Assembly (NCBI GenBank): GCA_945871415.1
Contig: CAMBWG010000030.1
Coordinates: 1-12,000, forward strand
Direction of reading: 5' to 3'
DNA: 12,000 nucleotides
DNA from: an uncultured Desulfovibrio sp.
GTDB lineage: Bacteria > Desulfobacterota > Desulfovibrionia > Desulfovibrionales > Desulfovibrionaceae
Positions 1 to 7,022 of the stretch are shown here, one piece after another; positions within the stretch are counted from its first letter, which is position 1; each line of letters starts with the position of its first letter. A program made the translations under genes and the position numbers. The notes below the pieces were generated by a model, which had not been told where the DNA came from, did not search any database, and saw only the letters and a program-made list of their open reading frames with translations.

Positions 1-875
<875 letters not shown>

Positions 876-878
876 GTG

Positions 879-1430
879 CTATTCACCCCTCTTGAATGTC
901 TCCCGAAGGATCGCCAACTGCGCGCGCAGACTTGCGTCCAGCACTCGATCACCGACCTTCAGCACCACTCCCCCAAGGATGGATGCGTCAACGTCAAAGG
1001 TGAGTTCGATGCCGGCTCCGGCTTTTTCCTCCAGCGCGGCCTTCAGCTGGCCGCGCTTCGCATCAGTCAGTTCCACGGCGGTGGTGAGGTTGCCGCGGAT
1101 AATGCCTTTAGCATCGTCCAGAAGCTTGCGGAAGCAGGCGACAATCTCGCCGAGACAGGCGAGGCGCTCTTTGTCGGCCAGCAAGAAACAAAAGTTTCGG
1201 ACGGTGGGGTCGGCATTAATTTTTTTGAAAAGGGCCTGAAGGACCTTCTTTTTTTCTTCGCTGCTGATAACGGGGCTTTTCAGCGCCTGTTCCAGCTTGG
1301 CCGAGGATTCAAGCAGGCTCCCGATGGCGAACAGATTATCGCCGTACCGGTTCAGCACCTTGGCGCCGCCGGCCTGACCCAGCGAAAATAGCGCATGTGC
1401 ATACCTGCGGGCAACTATGGCGTCGGTCAA
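879..1430 (-). CDS. atpH: ATP synthase F1 subunit delta, TTG start
   Basis: This is the delta subunit, which joins the peripheral stalk (b/b') to the top of the F1 head. The protein is 183 residues, normal for the family (about 175-185). The N-terminal block VARRYAHALF (residues 6-15) and the C-terminal block with GGVVLKVGDRVLDASLRAQL (about residues 153-172) are typical of OSCP/delta proteins. The start is TTG at 1430: the only stop-free extension upstream is four codons (GGT GGT GCT CCA) with no other start, and the conserved N-terminal helix begins immediately after it. AAGGTGG lies about seven bases upstream. The start overlaps the atpF stop in the four-base string TTGA, which suggests translational coupling. 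The stop TAG is three bases before atpA. Confidence 0.96.
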   Translation of the reverse strand: MTDAIVARRYAHALFSLGQAGGAKVLNRYGDNLFAIGSLLESSAKLEQALKSPVISSEEKKKVLQALFKKINADPTVRNFCFLLADKERLACLGEIVACFRKLLDDAKGIIRGNLTTAVELTDAKRGQLKAALEEKAGAGIELTFDVDASILGGVVLKVGDRVLDASLRAQLAILRETFKRGE

Positions 1431-2020
1431 TGGAGCACCACCTTGTTAAGGGATTTGTCAATGAGGGCCTCCTGCTCGGCGGGGCCGAGCTTCTTGGCCA
1501 GGGCCTTTTCGGTGGCGGCCACAATCTCGTCGGCGATGGTAGCGCGCACTTCCGCGATGACGGCGCGGCCTTCGTTTTCCGCCGAGCGACGCGCCTGTTC
1601 CACAATCTGCGTCGCCTGGGCGCGAGCCTCGTCGATGATGGCCTGCTTCAGGCTTTCGGCCTGCTCGCGGCTTTCATCAAGAATGGCCCGGCGTTCTGCC
1701 TCCAGGTTGCGGATGCGCTGTTCGACCTTGTCCAGTTCCTCGCGGGCGCTCTTGCGACGGGCATCCAGGCTGTCCAGCTCGCTGGAAATTCCTTCGCGAC
1801 GATTGCGGAAGAACTGTTTGGCCTTGCCGCCGATGAAGTACCACAGGATGCCGGCGAACAGCACGAAGTTGAGCACGCGCCAGGCGAAGTCGTCCCAGCG
1901 GGGCCCGTGCCCTTCGGCAGCCCATGCGGCCGAAGCGCTCAGGAGCACGACGACGGCGACGGGCGCGACGGCAGCGGCCGTACGCACGAAGCGTGAGATG
2001 GCGTATTTTTTCCGGTTCAA
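1427..2020 (-). CDS. atpF: ATP synthase Fo subunit b, TTG start preferred
   Basis: This is a peripheral-stalk b subunit, anchoring F1 to the membrane. With the TTG start at 2020 the protein has 197 residues. It has a basic N-terminus (MNRKKYAISRF), a signal-peptide-like hydrophobic stretch ending SASAAWAAEG (about 28-37), a second membrane segment (FVLFAGILWYFIGG, about 51-64), then a long charged coiled coil (about 70-165) and the short C-terminal end that contacts delta. I chose TTG 2020 because AGGGGGTGG lies six bases upstream. A GTG at 2047 is in frame (206 residues), but its coding sequence would include that ribosome site and it lacks a well-placed one of its own. An N-terminal hydrophobic extension ahead of the usual b-subunit anchor is a feature I associate with this bacterial group. 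The stop overlaps the atpH start. Confidence 0.93.
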   Translation of the reverse strand: MNRKKYAISRFVRTAAAVAPVAVVVLLSASAAWAAEGHGPRWDDFAWRVLNFVLFAGILWYFIGGKAKQFFRNRREGISSELDSLDARRKSAREELDKVEQRIRNLEAERRAILDESREQAESLKQAIIDEARAQATQIVEQARRSAENEGRAVIAEVRATIADEIVAATEKALAKKLGPAEQEALIDKSLNKVVLH

Positions 2021-2049
2021 AGCCCACCCCCTCTTTGGGTCACTCACAA

Positions 2050-2067
2050 ACGGGCGCGCAGGCCCGT
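2050..2067 (-). other. Short GC hairpin between atpF' and atpF
   Basis: The six-base arms ACGGGC (2050-2055) and GCCCGT (2062-2067) flank a six-base loop in the gap between the two stalk genes. There is no T-run after it, so it is not a normal terminator. It could affect mRNA processing or the relative expression of b' and b. It lies only about 30 bases upstream of the preferred atpF start. Confidence 0.35.
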
Positions 2068-2119
2068 ACCCCCTGACCAGTTCGCGCGCCGCCGGGCGGG
2101 CGCGATCCGCCTTATACCG

Positions 2120-2536
2120 CTACCCCAGAACGCGGGCAACGGCCTTATCGGCAAATTCGTCAATCCGGCCGCGCAGCTGCGACATGGCGGCGTCGGCTTC
2201 GCCCCGCAGCGTTTCGCGGGCCTGAGCCATAATCATCTGAGCTTCCTGCTGAGCGGCGCTCACAAGAGCGGCCTGCTCGGCGGCCCCGGCAGCGCGCGCT
2301 TCGGCGCGATTCTTACCGGCTTCCTGGCGCGCACCCTGCAGCTGCGCTTCGTAGTCGGCAAGACGCTGGGCGGCCTGCTCTTCAAAGGAGGCGGCCTCGG
2401 AGCCCATGCCGTCCATAACGGATTTGCGCTGGCGGATGATGTTCCGGATCGGGCGAATGAGCAGCACGTTCAAAAGAATGAGCGCCACAAAGAAGTTCAC
2501 CAACTGGAAAAGCAGGGTGATATTGAGATCCAGCAT
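2120..2536 (-). CDS. atpF': ATP synthase Fo subunit b' (b-prime)
   Basis: This is a second, shorter b-type stalk subunit of 138 residues. It has one N-terminal membrane anchor (LFQLVNFFVALILLNVLLI, about 9-27), a basic RPIRNIIRQR turn, then an Ala/Glu/Gln-rich coiled coil to the end. In organisms with two different b-type genes, b and b' form a heterodimeric peripheral stalk, and the adjacent atpF supports this. ATG at 2536 has a strong GGAGGGGG ribosome site about seven bases upstream. It is the first gene of the visible operon, with a candidate promoter at 2584-2612. The 99-base gap to atpF contains a short GC hairpin (2050-2067). The only uncertainty is naming, since such genes are also annotated as a second atpF. 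Confidence 0.93.
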   Translation of the reverse strand: MLDLNITLLFQLVNFFVALILLNVLLIRPIRNIIRQRKSVMDGMGSEAASFEEQAAQRLADYEAQLQGARQEAGKNRAEARAAGAAEQAALVSAAQQEAQMIMAQARETLRGEADAAMSQLRGRIDEFADKAVARVLG

Positions 2537-2583
2537 TCCCGCCCCCTCCTGTAAAAAGGCAAAATGTTGTAAGAAGCATACGA

Positions 2584-2612
2584 AACGTAGCCCGAAGAAC
2601 CGGTTCTGTCAA
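2584..2612 (-). promoter_or_regulatory. Candidate sigma-70 promoter for the atp operon with a palindrome in the spacer
   Basis: On the minus strand a perfect TTGACA (2607-2612) is followed after 17 bases by TACGTT (2584-2589), a weak -10 with three of six consensus bases. The spacer contains most of the perfect 12-bp palindrome AGAACCGGTTCT (2596-2607), which overlaps the -35 edge and could be an operator. The atpF' start is about 48 bases downstream of the -10. The -35 match is strong; the -10 match is poor, so the exact start site is uncertain. Confidence 0.42.
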
Positions 2613-2716
2613 AGGGTCTGTGACAAAATTCCCAACGTTTTTCCGAAAAAAAGCTTTTTAATCTTTTTTTCTCAAATAAAATCAACAAGAAAGAAAACGA
2701 GAAAAAAAGTCCTTTT
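2613..2716. other. A/T-rich spacer between the permease gene and the atp operon
   Basis: This short stretch is far richer in A and T than the rest of the window and holds long A and T runs, including the palindrome AAAAAGCTTTTT (2648-2659). The runs could give a weak terminator for the permease gene or an UP-type element for the atp promoter. There is no GC-rich stem, so I do not call a terminator. No coding sequence is visible. Confidence 0.4.
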
Positions 2717-3469
2717 TTATTCGAGAAGGAGGATCAGGCCTCCGGTGGCGGGCGTCAGCACCACGCAGGCGCGCAACAGCCACAACGGAGCAAGCCGCGT
2801 GAACTTCGCGCCGATATAGGCCCCCAGCATCTGGCCCGAAAGCACCTGCGCAAACAATACCGGATCGAGATGGCCGTGCCAGAGGTAGCCCGCGCCGCCC
2901 ATGGCCGCAATGGGCAGAATCACCATCATGGTCGTGCCCACGGTCATATAAAGCGGCACATGAAAAACTATCAGCAGGGTCAGCTGAATGAAGGGCGCGG
3001 CCCCCACGCCGAACGCTCCCGACAGAAGGCCGTTGAACAGGCCGAGCCCGCCCACGTGCAGCCAGTGACGCAGCGCGCCGTCGTCCCGCACCTGCCAGCG
3101 GAAAAGGCGGCAGTCCGAACGAAATATCTTTAAATAAAAAAGCCAGGAGGACAGAAGCAGGACCACGCCGGTGAAGGGCCGCAGCGTGTCGCCGTCGAGG
3201 CTCGAAGAAAAAGAGGCTCCCGCAAAAGCACCGACCGCCCCGAACAGCCCGATGGAAGCCCCCAGCCGCAAAAGGACATTGCCTTCCCGAAAGTGGCTGA
3301 CGGACCCGGAAAGCGTCGTGAACATCATCCCGGCCAGCGAGGTACCCAGCGCCGTATGCACGGGAACGCCGAAAAAGGCCGTCAGCAGGGCGATGGTAAC
3401 GCCCGCCCCGCCGGCGCCGACAAAGCCCACGATGCCGCCCAGAAGCAGCATGGCAAGAAAGATAAGCAT
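2717..3469 (-). CDS. TauE/SafE-family (sulfite exporter-like) membrane permease
   Basis: This encodes an inner-membrane protein of 250 residues, the usual size for TauE/SafE proteins, a family associated with export or uptake of sulfite, sulfoacetate or other organosulfur anions. About eight hydrophobic segments can be counted. The two halves carry related glycine-rich motifs, GGIVGFVGAGGAG (about residues 11-23) in the first and GLLSGAFGVGAAPF in the second, which is the internal duplication typical of the family. The chosen ATG at 3469 has AGGGAG six bases upstream. The frame stays open well upstream into the antisense of pyrH, but that extension has no membrane character. It reads in the same direction as atp, 180 bases before atpF', and is divergent from pyrH. 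The substrate cannot be read from sequence; the link to sulfur metabolism is only family inference. Confidence 0.88.
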   Translation of the reverse strand: MLIFLAMLLLGGIVGFVGAGGAGVTIALLTAFFGVPVHTALGTSLAGMMFTTLSGSVSHFREGNVLLRLGASIGLFGAVGAFAGASFSSSLDGDTLRPFTGVVLLLSSWLFYLKIFRSDCRLFRWQVRDDGALRHWLHVGGLGLFNGLLSGAFGVGAAPFIQLTLLIVFHVPLYMTVGTTMMVILPIAAMGGAGYLWHGHLDPVLFAQVLSGQMLGAYIGAKFTRLAPLWLLRACVVLTPATGGLILLLE

Positions 3470-3577
3470 GAGAAACTCCCTGAAAAAAAGCCGGGCCGCC
3501 GTGCGGCACCTGCCTCTGCATAAGCTTCCGCTCCCCATCTTGCAAGATTCCCGCGGGGGCGGGAAGCAAAAGGGTCT

Positions 3578-3605
3578 TTGAGTTGGAACAATATTTTGAT
3601 ACACT
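3578..3605 (+). promoter_or_regulatory. Candidate extended -10 promoter for pyrH
   Basis: TTGAGT (3578-3583) and TACACT (3600-3605) are separated by 16 bases. The TG at 3598-3599 region (TTTTGATACACT) gives an extended -10 pattern. It lies about 115 bases upstream of the pyrH start in the only A/T-richer patch of the divergent intergenic region. Predicted transcription would begin near 3611-3613, so the first hairpin of the leader would be at the very 5' end of the mRNA. Confidence 0.42.
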
Positions 3606-3614
3606 GCCCCCGTC

Positions 3615-3698
3615 GCGCGCCCTGGGCGCGCTGTCCGCAACGACCTGCCGCATCGGCGGCATGTCCACTGCGGCCTCCGCTCCCTGCGGATGCGCCGC
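3615..3698 (+). promoter_or_regulatory. Hairpin-rich leader of pyrH
   Basis: The leader contains several inverted repeats. GCGCGCC/GGCGCGC (3615-3621 with 3625-3631) is a perfect seven-base stem. GCCGC/GCGGC (3647-3651 with 3656-3660) is another. Alternating GCGG and CCGC blocks at 3670, 3677, 3686 and 3695 can pair with either neighbour, giving mutually exclusive stems (for example TCCGC 3676-3680 with GCGGA 3686-3690). The arrangement could serve attenuation, but in GC-rich DNA short stems arise easily. No T-run terminator is visible. Confidence 0.3.
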
Positions 3699-3721
3699 GC
3701 AGACCTGCGAGGAAAACAGTC

Positions 3722-4435
3722 ATGGCGGAACTGAAGTACAAGCGCGTCCTGCTCAAGCTGAGCGGCGAGGCTCTGGCCGGGGAACTCAAGACGGGCATCA
3801 ATCCCGATACCGTTGCCGCAATCTGCACTGAAATAGGCGGCCTGCTCGACCTGGGCGTTCAGCTTGCCCTTGTCATCGGCGGCGGCAATATCTTTCGCGG
3901 CCTTTCCGGATCGGCCAAGGGCATGGAGCGCTCCTCGGCCGACTACATGGGCATGCTGGCCACGGTGCTCAACGCGCTGGCCGTACAGGACATGCTGGAA
4001 AAGCAGGGCTACCCCACCCGCGTTCTGTCCGCCATCACCATGCAGGAAGTCTGCGAACCCTTCATCCGGCGTCGCGCCCTGCGGCATCTCGAAAAGGGTC
4101 GCGTGGTCATCTGCGCGGCCGGTACCGGCAATCCCTATTTTACCACGGACACCACGGCGGCCCTGCGCGGCATGGAACTGCAATGCGACGCCGTCATCAA
4201 GGCGACCAAGGTAGACGGTATTTACGACAAGGATCCCGCCGTCCATGACGATGCCGTCAAGTATGACAGCCTGACCTATGACGAAACTCTGAATCGTCGC
4301 ATCGGCGTCATGGATGCCGCCGCCTTTGCGCTCATGCGCGACAACAACGTGCCCATCATCGTGTGCCGCATGTTCGGCGGGTATATCCGCCGCGTGCTTC
4401 TCGGCGAAGCCGTCGGCACCATCGTTCACAAGTAG
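3722..4435 (+). CDS. pyrH: UMP kinase (uridylate kinase)
   Basis: PyrH phosphorylates UMP to UDP with ATP, an essential step in pyrimidine nucleotide synthesis in the cytoplasm. The product has 237 residues, the normal length. Amino acid kinase family motifs are in order: KLSGEAL near residues 12-18, GGGNIFRG at 53-60 and the segment [10 protein letters not shown] (71-80). [11 protein letters not shown] (134-144) and [13 protein letters not shown] (160-172) follow. All are diagnostic for bacterial UMP kinase. The ATG at 3722 has GAGGAAA about six bases upstream; the frame extends upstream to 3578, but that part is the promoter and leader and does not resemble PyrH. It is first in the pyrH-frr-uppS-cdsA cluster. 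The structured leader suggests possible post-initiation control. Confidence 0.98.
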   Translation: MAELKYKRVLLKLSGEALAGELKTGINPDTVAAICTEIGGLLDLGVQLALVIGGGNIFRGLSGSAKGMERSSADYMGMLATVLNALAVQDMLEKQGYPTRVLSAITMQEVCEPFIRRRALRHLEKGRVVICAAGTGNPYFTTDTTAALRGMELQCDAVIKATKVDGIYDKDPAVHDDAVKYDSLTYDETLNRRIGVMDAAAFALMRDNNVPIIVCRMFGGYIRRVLLGEAVGTIVHK

Positions 4436-4461
4436 CAACCGAGAACCTCAAGGAGTCCCGC

Positions 4462-5022
4462 ATGGATATCGACGGCATTCTCCTCGATACCGAAGACCGC
4501 ATGGAAAAGGCGCTGGCATCGCTGGAGCGCGAGTTTGCCAAGCTGCGCACCGGCCGCGCCACCACGGCTCTCGTGGACGGCATCAAGGCCGATTACTACG
4601 GCACGCCCACGCCCATCTCGCAGATGGCTTCCGTGGCTGTGCCCGACAGCCGGACCATCACCATTCAGCCCTGGGACAAGGGCGGCATCAGCGTGGTGGA
4701 AAAAGCCATTCTCAAGTCCGATCTGGGTCTGACGCCCGTCAATGACGGCCGCCTGATCCGCATCAGTATCCCGCCGCTGACCGAAGAACGCCGCAAGGAG
4801 CTCGTCAAGGTTTCGCGCAAGTACGGCGAAGACGCCAAGGTCGCCATCCGCAACGTGCGCCGCGACGCCAACGACAGCCTGAAAAAGCTGGAAAAGGACA
4901 AGACCATCACCGAAGACGAGCAGAAAAAGGCCGAAGCCGACGTACAGAAGCTGACGGACCGTTTCGTTGCCGAAACGGACAAGAAGTGCGCGGCCAAGGA
5001 AAAGGAAATCATGGATATCTAA
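4462..5022 (+). CDS. frr: Ribosome recycling factor
   Basis: RRF works with EF-G to split the post-termination ribosome so that the subunits can be reused. The product has 186 residues against 185 in E. coli. The conserved N-terminal helix with [10 protein letters not shown] (about 24-33), the domain II segment with [14 protein letters not shown], and the helix with [22 protein letters not shown] are all present, so the three-helix bundle plus beta domain is complete. ATG at 4462 has AAGGAG six to seven bases upstream. It begins 26 bases after the pyrH stop, a linkage that is common across bacteria, and is followed by a 54-base gap with a stable hairpin before uppS. Confidence 0.98.
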   Translation: MDIDGILLDTEDRMEKALASLEREFAKLRTGRATTALVDGIKADYYGTPTPISQMASVAVPDSRTITIQPWDKGGISVVEKAILKSDLGLTPVNDGRLIRISIPPLTEERRKELVKVSRKYGEDAKVAIRNVRRDANDSLKKLEKDKTITEDEQKKAEADVQKLTDRFVAETDKKCAAKEKEIMDI

Positions 5023-5025
5023 CCG

Positions 5026-5064
5026 GCATGCGGGGCGCGGCAGGAAGTGTCGCGCCCCGTGTGC
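5026..5064 (+). promoter_or_regulatory. Intercistronic hairpin between frr and uppS
   Basis: CGGGGCGCG (5031-5039) pairs perfectly with CGCGCCCCG (5051-5059). The stem extends through two G-U pairs to 5026-5064, giving up to 14 pairs around an 11-base loop. The loop contains GGAA followed by GTG, an in-frame upstream start candidate for uppS. There is no T-run. The stem ends 12 bases before the preferred uppS ATG, so it could influence ribosome access or protect the upstream message. Confidence 0.5.
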
Positions 5065-5076
5065 GTACAGGCTCGT

Positions 5077-5811
5077 ATGAACGCTACCGACGACGTCACT
5101 TCATTGCCGCTGCCCGTACATCTTGCCGTCATCATGGACGGCAACGGACGCTGGGCGCAGGCGCGCGGTCTGCCGCGTGAAGCCGGGCACCGTGCAGGCG
5201 CGGAAACCGTGCGCGACATCGTGACCGAATGCCGCAAACTCGGCATCCGGTATCTGACGCTCTACACCTTTTCCAGTGAGAACTGGAACCGCCCGAAAAC
5301 GGAGGTGGCGGCCCTTTTCAGCCTTTTGCTGGAATTTCTCGGTCAGGAAGTGCCGCGCATGGAGCGCGAGGGCATCCGTCTGAACATACTCGGCGACATA
5401 GACGGACTGCCGCTTGCTGCCCGCACGGCCCTGCGTCACGGCATGCGCCGCACAGCCGCCAACGACGGCATGGTGCTGAATCTCGCGCTCAATTACGGCG
5501 GTCGCGCCGAGATCGTGCGGGCCGTGCAGGAGCTGCTGCGCGAGGGAGTTTCTCCCGATGACGTGACGGAAGAAAGTTTTGCCCGTCATCTCTACACGGC
5601 CGGACAGCCGGACCCGGACTTTCTCATCCGCACCAGCGGCGAACAGCGCCTGAGCAATTATCTTCTTTATCAGTGCGCCTACAGCGAATTTTACTTTACC
5701 CCCGTGCCGTGGCCCGATTTTCGCGTGCCGCAGCTGCATGAGGCTCTGGCCGTCTACGGCTCGCGCTCGCGCCGTTTCGGCAAAACACAGGAGCAAATAG
5801 ATGCCCGTTGA
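5077..5811 (+). CDS. uppS: Undecaprenyl diphosphate synthase (cis-prenyltransferase)
   Basis: UppS extends farnesyl diphosphate with isopentenyl diphosphate to make the C55 carrier lipid for peptidoglycan and other surface glycans. From ATG 5077 the product has 244 residues. Family signatures are clear: MDGNGRWA (residues 20-27, with catalytic Asp21), the basic/His block GLPREAGHRAGAE, TFSSENWNRP, and the C-terminal RTSGEQRLSNYLLYQ followed by EFYFTPVPWPDF. The start is a judgement: ATG 5077 has only a weak AGG upstream, while GTG 5047 (254 residues) sits in a hairpin loop with GGAA too close to it. ATG gives the N-terminus expected for the family. It ends by overlapping cdsA by 11 bases. Confidence 0.96.
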   Translation: MNATDDVTSLPLPVHLAVIMDGNGRWAQARGLPREAGHRAGAETVRDIVTECRKLGIRYLTLYTFSSENWNRPKTEVAALFSLLLEFLGQEVPRMEREGIRLNILGDIDGLPLAARTALRHGMRRTAANDGMVLNLALNYGGRAEIVRAVQELLREGVSPDDVTEESFARHLYTAGQPDPDFLIRTSGEQRLSNYLLYQCAYSEFYFTPVPWPDFRVPQLHEALAVYGSRSRRFGKTQEQIDAR

Positions 5812-6610
5812 TCATGCGACCGATATGCGCCGGATTATTACCGGCGTCGTGCTTGCCGCCGTTGTTATTCTCGTTCTGACGGTACGCGGCTGGCCTCTGC
5901 TTGCCTTCATCATGCTTGTATCGGCGCTGGGCCTCTGGGAATTTTTCTCGCTGTTCTGGGGTGCGCGCGGCCGTATTCCCACCCGCATCTGCGCCATCCT
6001 GCTTGGCTGGGGCATGCTGGTGCTCACCTGGCTGCATCGTCCGCAGGATGCACTCGTCTTCCTCGGCGCGGGTTTTGTGCTCGCATCCCTGAACTTCCTT
6101 TTCCGCTGGGATGTTGTTGGTGAGGAAACGGCCTTTGCGCCCAGCGGCATCTTTATGGCCGGTCTGGCCTATGTGCCGCTGCTCCTGCTGCCCGCCACCT
6201 ACCTTTCCACCACCAAGCTGATCTTTGTCCTGGCGGCCGTGGCGGCCTCCGACACCACCGCCTATTTTGTGGGCACGCGTTTCGGCCACCACAAGCTCTG
6301 GCCCCGCGTCAGCCCCAACAAGAGCTCCGAAGGCGCTCTGGGCAGTCTCGCGGGCTGCGTGGTTTTCTGCGTCATTTACGGCGCCATTTTCGGCTCGGCG
6401 GGCATTATCTCCTTTGCGCTGCTCGGCATTGCCATCAACGCTTTTGCTCAGATGGGCGATCTCTTTGAATCCGCTCTCAAGCGTTCGGTCAGCGTCAAGG
6501 ATTCCGGTAATCTGCTGCCCGGACACGGCGGCGTTCTGGATCGCGCGGACAGCGTTCTTTTTGCCATGCCCATGTTTGCCGTCGTCGATCAGTGGTTCCA
6601 TTTCTTTTAG
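5801..6610 (+). CDS. cdsA: Phosphatidate cytidylyltransferase (CDP-diglyceride synthase)
   Basis: CdsA activates phosphatidic acid with CTP to CDP-diacylglycerol, the precursor of the major phospholipids. It is an inner-membrane protein of 269 residues with hydrophobic segments throughout, starting at about residues 13-28. The C-terminal family signature is present: SALKRSVSVKDSGNLLPGHG and then GVLDRADS. It has the conserved KR, KD, HGG and DR-D residues. ATG 5801 lies inside the end of uppS (11-base overlap) with AGGAG seven bases upstream, so translation is likely coupled. The TAG stop (6608-6610) is also the start of the TAGAGC end of a structured repeat, so the end of the gene and the end of the repeat coincide. 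Confidence 0.97.
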   Translation: MPVDHATDMRRIITGVVLAAVVILVLTVRGWPLLAFIMLVSALGLWEFFSLFWGARGRIPTRICAILLGWGMLVLTWLHRPQDALVFLGAGFVLASLNFLFRWDVVGEETAFAPSGIFMAGLAYVPLLLLPATYLSTTKLIFVLAAVAASDTTAYFVGTRFGHHKLWPRVSPNKSSEGALGSLAGCVVFCVIYGAIFGSAGIISFALLGIAINAFAQMGDLFESALKRSVSVKDSGNLLPGHGGVLDRADSVLFAMPMFAVVDQWFHFF

Positions 6611-6758
6611 AGCATTTTCAGTTTGAAATGCTTCGCATTTCAAACCATACGGCCTGTTGTTTACAGAAAAAAACGCTGTTTTTTCCGTTTACTTCTGACC
6701 GTACGGCGCTGTGCCGCCGCTTCGCGCCTTACTTTTGGAAAAGGTAAGACGCTCTAAA
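6606..6758 (+). repeat. Structured intergenic repeat, copy A (full)
   Basis: This is a 153-base element with perfect 8-bp inverted ends, TTTAGAGC (6606-6613) and GCTCTAAA (6751-6758). It holds three or more hairpins in series: TTTGAAATGC/GCATTTCAAA (6622-6631 with 6635-6644), GAAAAAA/TTTTTTC (6666-6672 with 6679-6685), a CGGC/GCCG stem around 6704-6716, and CTTACTTTT pairing with AAAGGTAAG near 6729-6749. It matches copy B in inverted orientation, including AGAGCATTTTCAGTTTGAAA (6609-6628), AAACCATACGGCCTGT (6642-6657) and CGGCGCTGTGCCGCC (6704-6718). No protein is encoded. It looks like a REP- or MITE-type non-autonomous repeat; no transposase is nearby. Confidence 0.85.
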
Positions 6759-6889
6759 GAGTACTGGCAGAAGCGACTGGCCATTCGGGGCTGGGCCCTC
6801 CGCGTATGCAGAGAGCCCGGCCTTTCCGTTGCGAAGGCCGGACGTATCGCATGCGTCCGTCCATGCCCGCTGCGACACAAAAGCCATGA
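6759..6889 (+). other. Spacer between repeat copies with two strong tandem hairpins
   Basis: No gene is recognisable here. CCGGCCTT (6817-6824) and AAGGCCGG (6834-6841) form a perfect eight-base stem with a nine-base loop. Just before it, GGGC (6793-6796) and GCCC (6815-6818), with inner CTC/GAG pairs, form a second interrupted stem that competes for two bases. No T-run follows, so a factor-independent terminator is not supported. A structured RNA or the remnant of a further element is possible; I cannot name one. Confidence 0.35.
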
Positions 6890-6968
6890 GCGCTTCAAAT
6901 CATACGCCTGTCGTTTTGCGGAAAAAACGCAGTTTTTCCGCCCGTTTTAGCCCGGGTGGCGGCTGCGA
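6890..6968 (+). repeat. Structured intergenic repeat, copy C (truncated)
   Basis: This partial copy is in the same orientation as copy A. It retains the 3' arm of the first hairpin (GCGCTTCAAATCATACG from 6890), then CCTGTCGTTTTGCGG, a well-formed A/T hairpin GCGGAAAAA/TTTTTCCGC (6918-6926 with 6933-6941), and CCCGGGTGGCGGC, corresponding to the GC hairpin of the full copies. The TAGAGC end, the 5' arm of the first hairpin and the right end are missing. It ends shortly before the dxr leader. The right boundary is approximate. Confidence 0.7.
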
Positions 6969-7022
6969 AAACAAGTTATCTTCCCAACCTGAATAATGAC
7001 GACGAGAAGCAAGGAGTTCGTG

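Noticed and set aside
2645..2670. A/T palindrome as a terminator for the permease gene.
   Set aside because: The stem contains almost no G-C pairs, so it would be too weak to call a factor-independent terminator.
3661..3831. Small Cys-containing frame starting [11 protein letters not shown] in the pyrH leader.
   Set aside because: It lacks a ribosome site and runs into pyrH out of frame; a leader peptide cannot be supported.
3470..4438. Upstream extension of the TauE/SafE frame to over 570 codons.
   Set aside because: The extra part is the antisense of pyrH and its leader and has no membrane segments; ATG 3469 has a good ribosome site.
5696..6643. Minus-strand open frame opposite cdsA (315 codons).
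   Set aside because: It has no domain character and runs through the repeat end; CdsA on the plus strand carries the full family signature.
6711..6950. 79-codon plus-strand frame between cdsA and dxr.
   Set aside because: It is made of repeat copies A and C and hairpin sequence and has no ribosome site.
6606..6968. CRISPR array or phage attachment site in the repeat-rich gap.
   Set aside because: There are no short direct repeats at regular spacing, no integrase and no tRNA; the repeats are structured and in mixed orientation.
6976..6997. AATAAT-like -10 upstream of dxr.
   Set aside because: No -35 element is found at 16-18 bases, so a promoter is not supported.
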